Origin: Microvirga terrae
GTDB lineage: Bacteria; Pseudomonadota; Alphaproteobacteria; Rhizobiales; Beijerinckiaceae
Reading direction: 5' to 3'
Length of the DNA stretch: 64,000 nt
NCBI RefSeq assembly: GCF_013307435.2
Contig: NZ_CP102845.1
Span: 1,488,001-1,552,000, forward strand
The position numbers and the translations under genes were made by a program. A model generated the notes under the pieces. It saw only the letters and a list, made by a program, of their open reading frames with translations. It was not told the origin of the DNA and made no database searches. This document shows, in pieces, positions 28,520-37,619 of this stretch. How positions within the stretch are numbered: position 1 is the stretch's first letter; the number at the start of each line of letters is the position of its first letter.

Positions 28520-29332
28520 ATGGTCAATAGGCTCCTGAGTACTCTCGCGTTTTGCCTGCTGGCCAGTGACGTTCTTGCAGCCGGCCCCAGCCTCTCGGAA
28601 GCCCAACTCGACGTTGCTCTCGTCATCGCGGTCGACGTATCGTCCTCCATGGAAAGCGAGGAGCAGGGGCTGCAGCGCGAGGGCTTCATCGATGCCTTCC
28701 GCTCGTCCCTCGTCCACGAGGCCATCGAGAACGGCGTCAATGGACGCATCGCCGTGACCTATGTCGAGTGGTCCGGCGTGAAGGATCAACGGGTCATCAT
28801 GCCCTGGACGCTGATCGACAGTCCCGAGAGAGCGGTGTCCTTTTCCAATCAGCTTGCCTATCAACCCCTTCGCCAAGCGGGGATGACGTCCATTTCGGGA
28901 GTCATCGACTACAGCCGCAAGCTCTTCGAGCAGCTGGGCGGAGCTCCTGTTCGCCGCGTCGTCGACGTGTCCGGCGACGGCCCCAACAACGACGGCCGCC
29001 ACGTGACCTACGCACGGGACGAGGCCGTTGCAGACGGCATCATCATCAACGGCTTGCCGATCATGTTCAGGCGGGCTGCCGGTACTCCGGAGATGGAAGA
29101 TCTCGACCTGTACTTCAGAGAGTGCGTCATCGGTGGCGTCGGCTCGTTCGTGCTGCCCCTGCACGACCCCGAGCAGTTCGCCATGGTCATCCGGACGAAG
29201 ATCATGCGTGAAATTGCCGGGATCGGTGACGGAAGGCCGCTGATCATCCCGGCTCAGCAAGGCAGCATGAACTGCATCACGGGCGAAAGACGCAAGCAGG
29301 AGGACCTGCTGAGCCAGGAGAAGAAGCCTTGA
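28520..29332 (+). CDS. DUF1194 secreted von Willebrand factor A-domain protein
   Basis: A 270-residue exported protein. A signal peptide ends around SDVLAAGP; GGAGG five bases upstream fixes the start at 28520. The VWA domain fills most of the chain: the MIDAS motif DVSSSMESEEQ (DxSxS), a Thr in the GMTSISG loop and Asp in VDVSGDGPNNDG are all present, so metal-dependent ligand binding is expected. Function of DUF1194 is unknown. It is convergent with the PHB-type esterase gene. Confidence 0.9.
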   Translation: MVNRLLSTLAFCLLASDVLAAGPSLSEAQLDVALVIAVDVSSSMESEEQGLQREGFIDAFRSSLVHEAIENGVNGRIAVTYVEWSGVKDQRVIMPWTLIDSPERAVSFSNQLAYQPLRQAGMTSISGVIDYSRKLFEQLGGAPVRRVVDVSGDGPNNDGRHVTYARDEAVADGIIINGLPIMFRRAAGTPEMEDLDLYFRECVIGGVGSFVLPLHDPEQFAMVIRTKIMREIAGIGDGRPLIIPAQQGSMNCITGERRKQEDLLSQEKKP

Positions 29333-29410
29333 CGGGCACGCGTGCAAGCAAGCCCGCCAAGGAGGCCGTGGCTCAACGAAGCCGCGACCCTTTTCGAGAC
29401 CTCCAACGGG

Positions 29411-30625
29411 TCACTTCATGAGACCTGCCGCCCTCAAGGCCTTCGTAATGACCGCGCCGACGTCCAGGGGCGAGGAAGCCGATTGTCGGTCCTGCTGCGA
29501 CTCGTGCGCGGCCCTCTTTGGTTCCGGGGCTTCCGGGGCAGCCAGGAACGGTCGGGGAGCCGCTTCCGAGGTCTTCGGGATCTCTCGGAGTTCGGGTCGG
29601 ATCCCGGCCTTTCTCTCGGAAGGCTCCGTCAATCCCCAGAAGGCCGCGATCCGGTAACTCGAGGAAATACCCACGTCGAGAAGGAACGGACCGGCCGCTC
29701 CATAGCTGTTCTCGTCGGTGCCGACGGCCAGGGGCGTTCCATGCGCCATGCCGGTGATGACGTATTCTTCGACGACCTCGTTCCCGGCCGCATCCGTCCA
29801 GGCGCGTCGCGGGTATCCATCCACTGTATCGCTGCGGCCGGGGGCGGGCGGCACGCCGTGGACGTTCGTCCACTGCTTGATGATCTCGCCTGCATTCATC
29901 GGCTTGACCGTCGCGTCGGCACTGCCGTGCCACACCGAGACTTTGGGCCAAGGCCCCCGGTGGGATGAAGCGCCGCGCACGAGGTCGCCCCACTCGGTTG
30001 CCGAGCGCGTCTGACCCTGGAACATGCACTCGAAGGCTTCCGGCACGCTGGTCGCGCAGCGATAGGGAAGTCCCGCGATGATGGCTCCGCCGGCGAAGAC
30101 ATCCGGGTAAGCCGCAAGCATGGTCGAGGTCATTGCGCCGCCAGCCGAGAGACCGGTGACGAAAATGCGGCCGCGATCCACCCCATGCTGTCGAACGGCA
30201 TGCTCGACCATCTGGCGGATCGACAGGGCTTCGCCGCGGTCGCGCTCGATGTCGCCAGCCTGAAACCAGTTGAAGCAGCGCTTCGGGTTATTGGCGTCCT
30301 GTTGTTCGGCGTATAGCAGAATGAAGCCATAGCGATCCGCGAGTGCCGACCATCCCGACCCGTGATCGTATCCGGCTGCGGTCTGCGTGCATCCGTGCAG
30401 GACGACCACGAGAGCCGGGGAGGCGGGGGTATAGTCCGGAACGTAAGTCAACATGCGGAGATTGCCGGGATTGGACCCGAAGCCCGTGGTCTCGGCCAGC
30501 CGGCTTGGCGCCGGTGTGGCATCGAACGCGGTAGCGGCGGCGTTCGATGCCTTCATGACGGTTTCCCACTGGCGGCGGTAATGGGCCAGCTGCCGAATCA
30601 TTTTCCCTAAACGTTGCGTAGTCAT
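29411..30625 (-). CDS. PHB depolymerase-family esterase
   Basis: A 404-residue alpha/beta hydrolase of the Esterase_PHB family. Oxyanion region LHGCTQTAAGYD at 76-87, nucleophile Ser160 in GLSAGG, and a likely catalytic His in ITGMAHGTPL. No signal peptide is seen, so it may act on intracellular polyhydroxyalkanoate or short-chain esters. The C-terminal 70 residues are Ala/Pro/Glu-rich and end in a short helix (DVGAVITKALRAAGLMK). The start at 30625 avoids a long unsupported extension. TTGC-rich palindromes lie upstream. Confidence 0.87.
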   Translation of the reverse strand: MTTQRLGKMIRQLAHYRRQWETVMKASNAAATAFDATPAPSRLAETTGFGSNPGNLRMLTYVPDYTPASPALVVVLHGCTQTAAGYDHGSGWSALADRYGFILLYAEQQDANNPKRCFNWFQAGDIERDRGEALSIRQMVEHAVRQHGVDRGRIFVTGLSAGGAMTSTMLAAYPDVFAGGAIIAGLPYRCATSVPEAFECMFQGQTRSATEWGDLVRGASSHRGPWPKVSVWHGSADATVKPMNAGEIIKQWTNVHGVPPAPGRSDTVDGYPRRAWTDAAGNEVVEEYVITGMAHGTPLAVGTDENSYGAAGPFLLDVGISSSYRIAAFWGLTEPSERKAGIRPELREIPKTSEAAPRPFLAAPEAPEPKRAAHESQQDRQSASSPLDVGAVITKALRAAGLMK

Positions 30626-30680
30626 GGGCCCTTCCGGGTAAGGAGTTGTCCTGAAACCAACTCTCCATATGGGGCTCATG

Positions 30681-30714
30681 TTGCGTCGCACAATACCTTT
30701 ATTGCAATGCAGCA
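30681..30714. promoter_or_regulatory. TTGC-rich palindromes upstream of the PHB-type esterase
   Basis: TGCG-T-CGCA (30682-30690) and ATTGCAAT (30701-30708, continuing as TTGCAATGCAGCA) lie 57-90 bp upstream of the esterase start. TGCA/TTGC-rich sites are bound by PhaR/AniA-type regulators of PHA metabolism in alphaproteobacteria, which would suit this gene (inference). Confidence 0.4.
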
Positions 30715-30850
30715 TCGCCGATCGCATGTCGGTCCGGCCAAGGCAAAAGCTTGGCCGTTCTTGAGGGAGATCAATGCTGGGAGGATCGGCTCCGGCTAGA
30801 GGGGATCTGTCCTAACCCTGGGATAGGACGCCCTAGCGAGGATCCAGACG

Positions 30851-31084
30851 ATGCAGGCCTGCGCAAGACCCGTCGATCGATTTAACTCTGCTCATGAAGG
30901 GGTCCAGCACCCGGTTCATTCCGCAGCCAGGAGTTCATCGGAAGAGCACCTGCGCGACTTGGGAAAGAGACTGTCCGATCACCCGGGCAGCGTCGACGAT
31001 TTCGTGCGGGAATATCGGCTGGCGCCCGCCTCGGCAGCATTCGTGGTAGGCGTCGCCCTCGGACGGCTGATGGCGAGAGCCTGA
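30851..31084 (+). CDS. Small hypothetical protein, 77 aa
   Basis: Family not identified. The first half is polar; the C-terminus LAPASAAFVVGVALGRLMARA is a short hydrophobic, glycine-bearing helix that recalls DUF883/ElaB-type membrane tails, though too short for firm assignment. AGGA lies about ten bases upstream of the start. It is convergent with the helicase gene. Confidence 0.6.
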   Translation: MQACARPVDRFNSAHEGVQHPVHSAARSSSEEHLRDLGKRLSDHPGSVDDFVREYRLAPASAAFVVGVALGRLMARA

Positions 31085-31197
31085 AACCACGACAGACGGT
31101 ATCCCATCCGGGGGGTGGAGAAGTCCGACGCGTGTCTCCTTGCCGCGGCTCTCCTGCAACAGGCCGGGACATGGGATGCCCCGGCCTCTTCCGGTCA

Positions 31198-33033
31198 TCA
31201 GGGGCGCTTGTCCGACGAGCGTTCCTTGGACTTCGCGCGCTTTCCGTCCTTGGGGCCCCGGCTGTCCTTCTGCTTCTTGTGCGCGGGAGGGCCGCCCTTG
31301 TCCTTGGGACCGTTGCCCTTCGGGCGGTCCCACGGCTTGCCGTCGCGTGCCTTCGTGTCGCGGAGTTTGCCTGGGCCGGCATCGGCCGGCTCGATGCGGA
31401 TATCCTCGTCGTTCGTCTTGCGCACGGCGGACGCGAATTTCGGCGCGTGTGACTTGACGATCTCGAATTTGGTCTCGCGGTCGAAGATCTTGATCGAGCC
31501 GATCTCCTTCTTCGTCACATGGCCGAGGCGGCAGATGATCGGCAGCAGCCAGCGGGGATCGGCGTTGTTGCGCCGCCCGACACTCATGCGGAACCATACC
31601 ATGTCCTCGGAGGAGCGCTCGAAGCCTCCTTCGGACGAATCCCGTCCTTTGTCCTTGAAGCCGCGCAGGCGTTCTTCCTGCCGCTCGCGCTTGTCCTTGC
31701 GCTGGCGGGGTTCGCGGTCCGGACCCGTATCGACGATCTCTTCCGGTGCGGGCAGACGCGCGCGATGGAAACGAACCAGAGCGTTCGCGATCTCCTCCGC
31801 CGACCGTTGAGCGAGCAGCGCCTGCGCCATGGCGAGATCGTCTTCCGTCACCTCTTCAGCGAAGATCGGATCCTGCATCAGCCGGTCCCGGTCCCGCAGG
31901 CGGATCTCGTCGGCCGAGGGCGGACCGGCCCAGGTCACGTCGACGCCCGCCATGTCCACGAGGCGCTCCGCCTTGCGGCGGCGGGTGTAGGGCACGAGCA
32001 TGACGCAGACGCCCTTGCGGCCTGCACGGCCCGTGCGGCCGCTGCGGTGCAGAAGCGTCTCGTGATCGTTGGGCAGATCGAAATGGATCACGAGGCCGAG
32101 ATCCGGAAGGTCGATCCCGCGCGCCGCCACGTCGGTGGCGACACAGACCCGGGCCCGCCCGTCGCGCAGGGACTGAAGGGCATTGCTGCGCTCGTTCTGG
32201 GTCAGTTCGCCGGAAATGGCAACGGCCGCGAAACCGCGCTCGATCAGGCTGGCGTGCAGATGCCGCACGGCCTCGCGGGTGTGGCAGAACACCATGGCGC
32301 CGCGGCTTTCGTAGAAGCGCAGCACGTTGACGACCGCGTGCTCCACCTCATTGGGTGCGATCCGGAGGGCGCGGTACTCGATGTCGCCGTGCGGTTCGTT
32401 CTCCACGAGGGTATCGACGCGATGGGCCTCGCGCTGATAGCGCCGGGCCAGGGCGATGATGTTCTTGGGCAACGTGGCGGAGAACAGAAGCGTGCGGCGC
32501 TCCTCCGGGGTCGCGTCCAGGATGAACTCCAGGTCCTCCCGGAAGCCGAGATCGAGCATCTCGTCAGCCTCGTCGAGCACGACGACGCGCATCTTCGAGG
32601 TGTCGAGGCGTCCACGCTCCAGGTGGTCGCGCAGGCGGCCCGGGGTGCCGACCACAATATGGCAGCCATCGGCGAGCGCGCGCTGCTCCCGGCGCACGTC
32701 CATGCCGCCGACGCAGGAGACAACCCGCGCGCCAGCCGGCCCGTAGAGCCAGATGAGCTCCCGGTTGACCTGGAGGGCGAGCTCGCGGGTCGGGGCGATT
32801 ATCAGAGCCAGCGGCTCCCGCGGGGCCTCGAAACGCTCGCTGTCGCCGAGGAGGGTCGACGCCATGGCGAGGCCGTACGCCACCGTCTTGCCGGAGCCGG
32901 TCTGGGCCGACACGAGGAGGTCGCGATCGAGTGCGTCCGGCTGCAGGACGGCAGCCTGGACGGGAGTCGGATCGTTGTAGCCTTTGTCGACGAGGGCGCG
33001 CTCAAGGCTGGGATTCGTTTTGGGAAAAGGCAT
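31198..33033 (-). CDS. DEAD-box RNA helicase with DbpA-type RNA-binding domain and basic tail
   Basis: A 611-residue ATP-dependent RNA helicase. Motifs in order: Q-motif region PTPVQAAVL, AQTGSGKT, PTRELA, GTPGRL, DEAD, SAT, then ARGIDLPDLG and HRSGRTGRAGR. After the two RecA domains (1-about 370) comes a linker, a DbpA/CsdA-like RNA-binding domain at about 475-545 (MVWFRMSVGRRNNADPRWLL), and a Lys/Gly/Pro-rich tail (KGNGPKDKGGPPAHKKQK). Roles in ribosome assembly, RNA decay or cold adaptation are typical. It follows an acidic-protein gene by 54 bp. Confidence 0.93.
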   Translation of the reverse strand: MPFPKTNPSLERALVDKGYNDPTPVQAAVLQPDALDRDLLVSAQTGSGKTVAYGLAMASTLLGDSERFEAPREPLALIIAPTRELALQVNRELIWLYGPAGARVVSCVGGMDVRREQRALADGCHIVVGTPGRLRDHLERGRLDTSKMRVVVLDEADEMLDLGFREDLEFILDATPEERRTLLFSATLPKNIIALARRYQREAHRVDTLVENEPHGDIEYRALRIAPNEVEHAVVNVLRFYESRGAMVFCHTREAVRHLHASLIERGFAAVAISGELTQNERSNALQSLRDGRARVCVATDVAARGIDLPDLGLVIHFDLPNDHETLLHRSGRTGRAGRKGVCVMLVPYTRRRKAERLVDMAGVDVTWAGPPSADEIRLRDRDRLMQDPIFAEEVTEDDLAMAQALLAQRSAEEIANALVRFHRARLPAPEEIVDTGPDREPRQRKDKRERQEERLRGFKDKGRDSSEGGFERSSEDMVWFRMSVGRRNNADPRWLLPIICRLGHVTKKEIGSIKIFDRETKFEIVKSHAPKFASAVRKTNDEDIRIEPADAGPGKLRDTKARDGKPWDRPKGNGPKDKGGPPAHKKQKDSRGPKDGKRAKSKERSSDKRP

Positions 33034-33087
33034 GTGAGTAAGGCTGAACCGTGTCTGGGGAGCCTGCGAGGGCTCCGATAAGGATGA

Positions 33088-33405
33088 TCAGCCGGAGGCA
33101 GCGGCGTCGTCAATTTCGTCGATGGACACCAGGAACACGACATCGATATCGAGGTCGTCATCATAGTCTTCGTCGTCTTCGTCGACCTCGTCCTCTTCGT
33201 CCAGGGCTTCGTAGAAGGCATCGATCTCGTGTTCCGATGCGGGCCGTGTCGTCAAGGCAGCTGAGCCGTCCCAGAGGGAGCGGCCCTCGCTCTTAAACGA
33301 CTTTAGGTCATCTTTAAAGCTCTCGCTGAGAAAGAGTTCGCGGGCTTGATCCTCGTCCGCATTCGTCACGGCAACCGCCTTGCCGTCTATCTCCAGGGTG
33401 ACCAT
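33088..33405 (-). CDS. Highly acidic hypothetical protein, 105 aa
   Basis: Family not recognised. Residues 68-88 are nearly all Asp/Glu (LDEEDEVDEDDEDYDDD), followed by a hydrophobic strand (VVFLVSI) and another acidic stretch. The N-terminus (MVTLEIDGKAVAV) looks like a beta-strand domain. It is encoded 54 bp upstream of the DEAD-box helicase on the same strand, so the pair is probably cotranscribed. A polyanionic partner, chaperone or RNA mimic for the basic helicase tail is conceivable but speculative. Confidence 0.75.
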   Translation of the reverse strand: MVTLEIDGKAVAVTNADEDQARELFLSESFKDDLKSFKSEGRSLWDGSAALTTRPASEHEIDAFYEALDEEDEVDEDDEDYDDDLDIDVVFLVSIDEIDDAAASG

Positions 33406-33563
33406 GGCTGTCCCTTCGCCTCGGGGTTCATCAAAGGATCAACGCCTAGGTCCGGGATTCGATCAAACCGACCCCACGCAACCCTTTTGCCCCTCCGGAA
33501 GGGTGTTAAAAGCCGTTAAGACCAGTATGGACAGCAGGCAACCAATATGAGACCAGTTAACCT

Positions 33564-34439
33564 GTGAACGCGACCAGCCTAATACCCCGTTTCCGGCCTC
33601 TGGACCGGCTGTCCCTCCCAGGGTCCCGTATCAACGAGGACGGGATCGGCTTGTCTGGCTCTTTGGCCTGGGTCATCGACGGCGCGACCGGCCTGTCCGA
33701 CGAGCAGGTCACTCCTGGCGGCAGCGATGCCGCCTGGCTCGCCGGTCTCGTCGGCGACAGCCTGACGGGACTTGCCGGAGACGGGAACCCCGATGCGATC
33801 CTGCGGCACCTCGAATACGAGATCGATACGGCCTTCCGGGCGATCACGACCCATGTCCCGCCTGTCGACGATCACCATGCCCCGTCGGCCTGTCTCGGTT
33901 TGATCGAGGCCCGGACAGGGAGGGACGGGCAGGTCGCCATTCACGGCCGCTTCCTGGGCGACGTGATCGCCCTGATCCCGACCGAGCAGGGGATCGTCCG
34001 CTGGAGCGACGAGCGGGCAAAGCCGTTCGAGAGGAAGACGCTGGCCGCCCTCGGAGCCCGCGAGCACGCGCCTGGCTCCATTCCGGAGGTCGTGAGGCGC
34101 CAGATTCTCGAAAACCGCGGCAGGCTCAATCGCCCCGACGGCTACTGGGTGGTGAACCCATTGCGGCCCTGGGCCGGACAGGAACTGCGTTTCGACGCGC
34201 AGGTGGGATCGGGCGAGCCCATCGTGCTTGCAACCGATGGTTTCATGCGGCTCGTGGACGTGTTCGAGGCCTATTCGGACCGCACCCTTCATGCCGAGTT
34301 GGCCGCCGGCCGGGGCGCTGACCTGTTGCAGGAATTGCGCGACAGGGAGCGGAGCGACCTCATGGCAGGCCTTTATCCGCGTGTTAAAACCCATGACGAC
34401 GCGACGTTTCTCGTCGTCGCAGCCGAGCCGTATGGCTGA
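33564..34439 (+). CDS. PP2C-like serine/threonine phosphatase domain protein
   Basis: A 291-residue protein with PP2C landmarks: INEDGIGLSGSLAWVIDGATGLSD (metal-binding Asp residues), GRFLGDVIALI in place of the usual xGDSRxxL, VLATDGFMRLVD and THDDATFLVV. The protein is divergent but keeps the Asp residues expected for Mn/Mg coordination. Start GTG at 33564. A cytosolic phosphatase is likely; no partner kinase is encoded nearby. The following ABC operon starts 77 bp later. Confidence 0.78.
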   Translation: MNATSLIPRFRPLDRLSLPGSRINEDGIGLSGSLAWVIDGATGLSDEQVTPGGSDAAWLAGLVGDSLTGLAGDGNPDAILRHLEYEIDTAFRAITTHVPPVDDHHAPSACLGLIEARTGRDGQVAIHGRFLGDVIALIPTEQGIVRWSDERAKPFERKTLAALGAREHAPGSIPEVVRRQILENRGRLNRPDGYWVVNPLRPWAGQELRFDAQVGSGEPIVLATDGFMRLVDVFEAYSDRTLHAELAAGRGADLLQELRDRERSDLMAGLYPRVKTHDDATFLVVAAEPYG

Positions 34440-34516
34440 AGAAATTCCGTGAGGCATGGCCGAGGTTCATGCCCTGCGGTGGGAGGACAAGGACTTCAAC
34501 AATGAGGGAACCGACA

Positions 34517-35764
34517 ATGAAGCTGACCCGACGCATTCTGATGGCTGCCGCCGCCGGCAGCATGCTTCTCTCCGGCACCGCCGCCATGGCCCAGACCGAG
34601 CTGACCTTCTGGAGCTGGCGCCAGGAGGATAAAGCCTTCTACCAGGACATCATCAAGAAGTTCCAGGCCAAGGAGCCGGGCATCACGGTGAAGTTCGAAA
34701 CTTACGCGCCCGAGAACTATCAGACGATTCTCTCCACGGCGCTCGCCGCCGGCCGCGGCCCGGACGTGATCCAGGTTCGCGCCTACGGCAATCTCGAGAC
34801 GATCGCGACCCCCGGCTACCTGCTCGCCCTTGATCAGCAGAACGTGCCGGAGCTGGCGAACTTCCCGGAGCCGGCGCTCGCGGCCGAGACCCTACGCTCG
34901 GACGGCAAGGTCTACGCTGTTCCCTTCGCCATGCAGGCCCAGCTCGTCGTCTACAACAAGAAGATCTTCAAGGATAACGGGCTGAACCCGCCGAAGACCT
35001 GGGACGAGATGATGGCGCTGGCCCAGGCGCTCAAGGCCAAGAACATCAACCCGTTCTCCAACGGCACGGCCACGGCCTGGCAAAATGAGACGATCGTGGG
35101 CGGTCTGCTCTCCTCCATGCTGGGCAAGGAGTTCGAGGCGGACATCGTGTCCGGCAAGGCGAACTTCACCGATCCGCGTTTCGTCAATGCGCTGGCCAAG
35201 CTGAAGGACATCAGCCAGTACTTCGCGCCGAACTTCATCGGCGTGGACTATCCGTCGTCGCAGCAGCTCTTCGTGGCCGGCCGCGCGGCCATGTTCGCCG
35301 GCGGCTCCTACGAGGTGGCGAACTTCAAGAATCAGAACCCCACGCTGGATCTCGGCGTGTTTCCCGCTCCGGTCCTGAAGGCGGGCGACCAGGCGCTGAT
35401 CGCCACCTACTACGATGGCGGCTATGCGGTGAACGCCAAGACCGAGAAGAAGGACGCGGCACTCAAGTTCGTGCGCTTCCTGGCGACCCCGGAATACGGC
35501 ACCGCCTTCACCAATGCGCTCAAGAACCTCTCGCCGATCAAGGGCATCAAGATCGAGGACCCGATCACACAGGACGTGGCGAAGCTCGCCGAGAACTCCA
35601 TGTCGTACCTGATGCTCGTGCGGTTCCGCTATCAGGAGCCGAGCGGTTCGGTGCTGCTGCAGTCCAACGTTCAGAAGATGCTCGCCGGGCAGCAGACCCC
35701 TGAGCAGGCCGCTGCCGAGATCAACAAGGGCATCGCGACCTACTACAAGCCATTCCAGAAGTAA
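34517..35764 (+). CDS. ABC sugar transporter substrate-binding protein (family 1)
   Basis: A 415-residue periplasmic SBP. The start at 34517 follows GAGGGAACC; the signal peptide ends at AAMAQTEL. TELTFWSWRQEDKAFYQDII and YQTILSTALAAGRGPDV are typical of MalE/UgpB-type proteins. It is the first gene of SBP, permease, permease, nanE, which points to N-acetylmannosamine, sialic acid or another amino sugar as ligand (inference from nanE). No ATPase gene is in the cluster. Confidence 0.9.
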   Translation: MKLTRRILMAAAAGSMLLSGTAAMAQTELTFWSWRQEDKAFYQDIIKKFQAKEPGITVKFETYAPENYQTILSTALAAGRGPDVIQVRAYGNLETIATPGYLLALDQQNVPELANFPEPALAAETLRSDGKVYAVPFAMQAQLVVYNKKIFKDNGLNPPKTWDEMMALAQALKAKNINPFSNGTATAWQNETIVGGLLSSMLGKEFEADIVSGKANFTDPRFVNALAKLKDISQYFAPNFIGVDYPSSQQLFVAGRAAMFAGGSYEVANFKNQNPTLDLGVFPAPVLKAGDQALIATYYDGGYAVNAKTEKKDAALKFVRFLATPEYGTAFTNALKNLSPIKGIKIEDPITQDVAKLAENSMSYLMLVRFRYQEPSGSVLLQSNVQKMLAGQQTPEQAAAEINKGIATYYKPFQK

Positions 35765-35826
35765 GACTTCGACGAAGGGGCGACGGGCTTCATCGCCTGT
35801 CGCCCATCCTGAGAGCTTTTGATTTC

Positions 35827-36759
35827 ATGCACGTCTCGCGCCAGCAGCCCCGCACGCTGAAGCACCGATTATGGGTGGCGTTCCTCGTCGTCCCGCCCAT
35901 CGTGTTCATGTCGCTGTTCGTGGTCTACCCGATCCTGTCGGCCTTCGCCTATGCCTTCTACGATTGGCAGGGCCTGGCGCGCGGCGAGTTCGTCGGCCTG
36001 AAGAATTTCAGGGAGGTGCTGTTCGGCGCCACCATGGCGCCCGTTGTCTGGAACGCCTTCCTGCACAACGTCTATGCGCTGATCGCCCTGATGATCATTC
36101 AGAACGGCGGCGGCTTCCTCCTGGCTTGGCTCCTCTACAAGGAGCCCTTCGGCTTTCGCTTCCACCGCATTGCGATCTTCGTCCCGGTGGTGCTCTCGAC
36201 GATCATCGTCGGCTTCCTGTGGAAGCTCTTCCTGAATCCCAATTTCGGCATCATCAATCAGGCTCTTTACTCACTGGGTCTCGATTCATGGGCCAGGCCC
36301 TGGCTCGGCGATTCCTCCACGGCACTCGGGGCGCTGATCCTCGCCAATGCCTGGCACTTCGTCGGCTTCCCGGCGCTCGTCTATCTCGCCGGCATGCAGC
36401 GGATTCCCCCGGAGGTCATCGAGGCGGCCCGGCTCGACGGCACCAACGAGTGGCAGCTTCTGAAGACCATCGTGTGGCCGCTGGTGGCGCCGAGCACCAC
36501 CATCCTGTTCACGCTGCTCTTCATCGGCGCGTTCAACTGGTTCGAGATCCCTTACGTGATGGCCGGGCTCGACGGATCGCCCTTCGGTTCGACCGACGTG
36601 CTCGGCCTGGTCTTCTATCGAACGGCCTTCGGCAACCAGAGCGCCAGCATCCAGAATTTCGGCATGGGGTCGGCGCTCGCCACGCTCCTGTTCCTCTTCA
36701 TTGTCGTCTTCGCGTCCATGCTGACCCTGTGGCTGCGCCGTCGGGAGATCCAGTTTTGA
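35827..36759 (+). CDS. ABC sugar transporter permease (MalF-like)
   Basis: A 310-residue inner-membrane permease with six TM segments. The EAA loop is MQRIPPEVIEAARLDGTNEWQLLKTI. It follows the SBP gene by 62 bp and its stop overlaps the start of the next permease. Confidence 0.9.
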   Translation: MHVSRQQPRTLKHRLWVAFLVVPPIVFMSLFVVYPILSAFAYAFYDWQGLARGEFVGLKNFREVLFGATMAPVVWNAFLHNVYALIALMIIQNGGGFLLAWLLYKEPFGFRFHRIAIFVPVVLSTIIVGFLWKLFLNPNFGIINQALYSLGLDSWARPWLGDSSTALGALILANAWHFVGFPALVYLAGMQRIPPEVIEAARLDGTNEWQLLKTIVWPLVAPSTTILFTLLFIGAFNWFEIPYVMAGLDGSPFGSTDVLGLVFYRTAFGNQSASIQNFGMGSALATLLFLFIVVFASMLTLWLRRREIQF

Positions 36760-37610
36760 CCGCCGTCACGTCCGATACGCCGGCAACCCGCCAGGCGGTT
36801 CCCTTCGTCCTGCTCGCTCAGGTCATCCTGATCGCGAACTCGTTCATCATGCTCTATCCCGTCGTCGTGATGGTGCTCTCCGGCTTCAAGACCACGGGCG
36901 AGATCTTCGAGCATCCCTTCGCCCTGCCGGACTTCACGCAGGTCGGGAACTTCGCCAAGGTGCTCGGCGAAACCGCGATGCCGGTCTATTTCGTCAACTC
37001 GGTCCTCGTGACCGGCACCTCGATCCTCCTGATCCTGGTGCTCGGCACCATGGCGGGCTATGCGGTGGCGCGCTACGAGTCGCGCACCAACACCTTCATC
37101 CTGCTGTTCTTCCTGGCCGGGCTGATGCTGCCCTTGAAGCTTGCCGTCATCCCGCTCTTCATCCTGCTGCGGGATCTCGGGCTTCTCGACAGCCGTTGGA
37201 GCCTGATCGTCACCTACACGGCCATCGGCCTGCCGTCGACCGTGTTCATCATGGCGGGATTCCTGCGCACCCTGCCGGCGGAGCTTGAGGATGCGGCGCG
37301 CATCGACGGCGCCTCGGAGCCGCGCATCATGTGGTCGGTCATGCTGCCGCTGGCGCGTCCGCCCATGGCGATCGCCGCCATCCAGAATGCGGTGCCGATC
37401 TGGAACGACTTCTTCTTTCCGCTCGTCTTCATCCAGACGGATGCGCGCAAGACCCTGCCGCAGGGACTGACCACCTTCATGGGCGAATACACCACCGACT
37501 GGGGCATGCTGTTCGCCGGTCTCACGATCGCGGCGGCGCCCATTACGCTTCTCTACATCGCCCTGTCGCGCCAGTTCATCCAGGGCATGACGGCCGGCGC
37601 CGTGAAGTAG
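36756..37610 (+). CDS. ABC sugar transporter permease (MalG-like), TTG start
   Basis: A 284-residue permease with six TM segments and EAA loop LPAELEDAARIDGASEPRIMW. I place the start at TTG 36756, giving a 4-bp TTGA overlap with the preceding stop and an N-terminus (MTAVTSDTPATRQAV) of normal length. No good ATG exists nearby: the next in-frame ones fall inside the first TM segment. It pairs with the MalF-like subunit and is followed 9 bp later by nanE. Confidence 0.88.
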   Translation: MTAVTSDTPATRQAVPFVLLAQVILIANSFIMLYPVVVMVLSGFKTTGEIFEHPFALPDFTQVGNFAKVLGETAMPVYFVNSVLVTGTSILLILVLGTMAGYAVARYESRTNTFILLFFLAGLMLPLKLAVIPLFILLRDLGLLDSRWSLIVTYTAIGLPSTVFIMAGFLRTLPAELEDAARIDGASEPRIMWSVMLPLARPPMAIAAIQNAVPIWNDFFFPLVFIQTDARKTLPQGLTTFMGEYTTDWGMLFAGLTIAAAPITLLYIALSRQFIQGMTAGAVK

Positions 37611-37619
37611 GAGCAGGAC

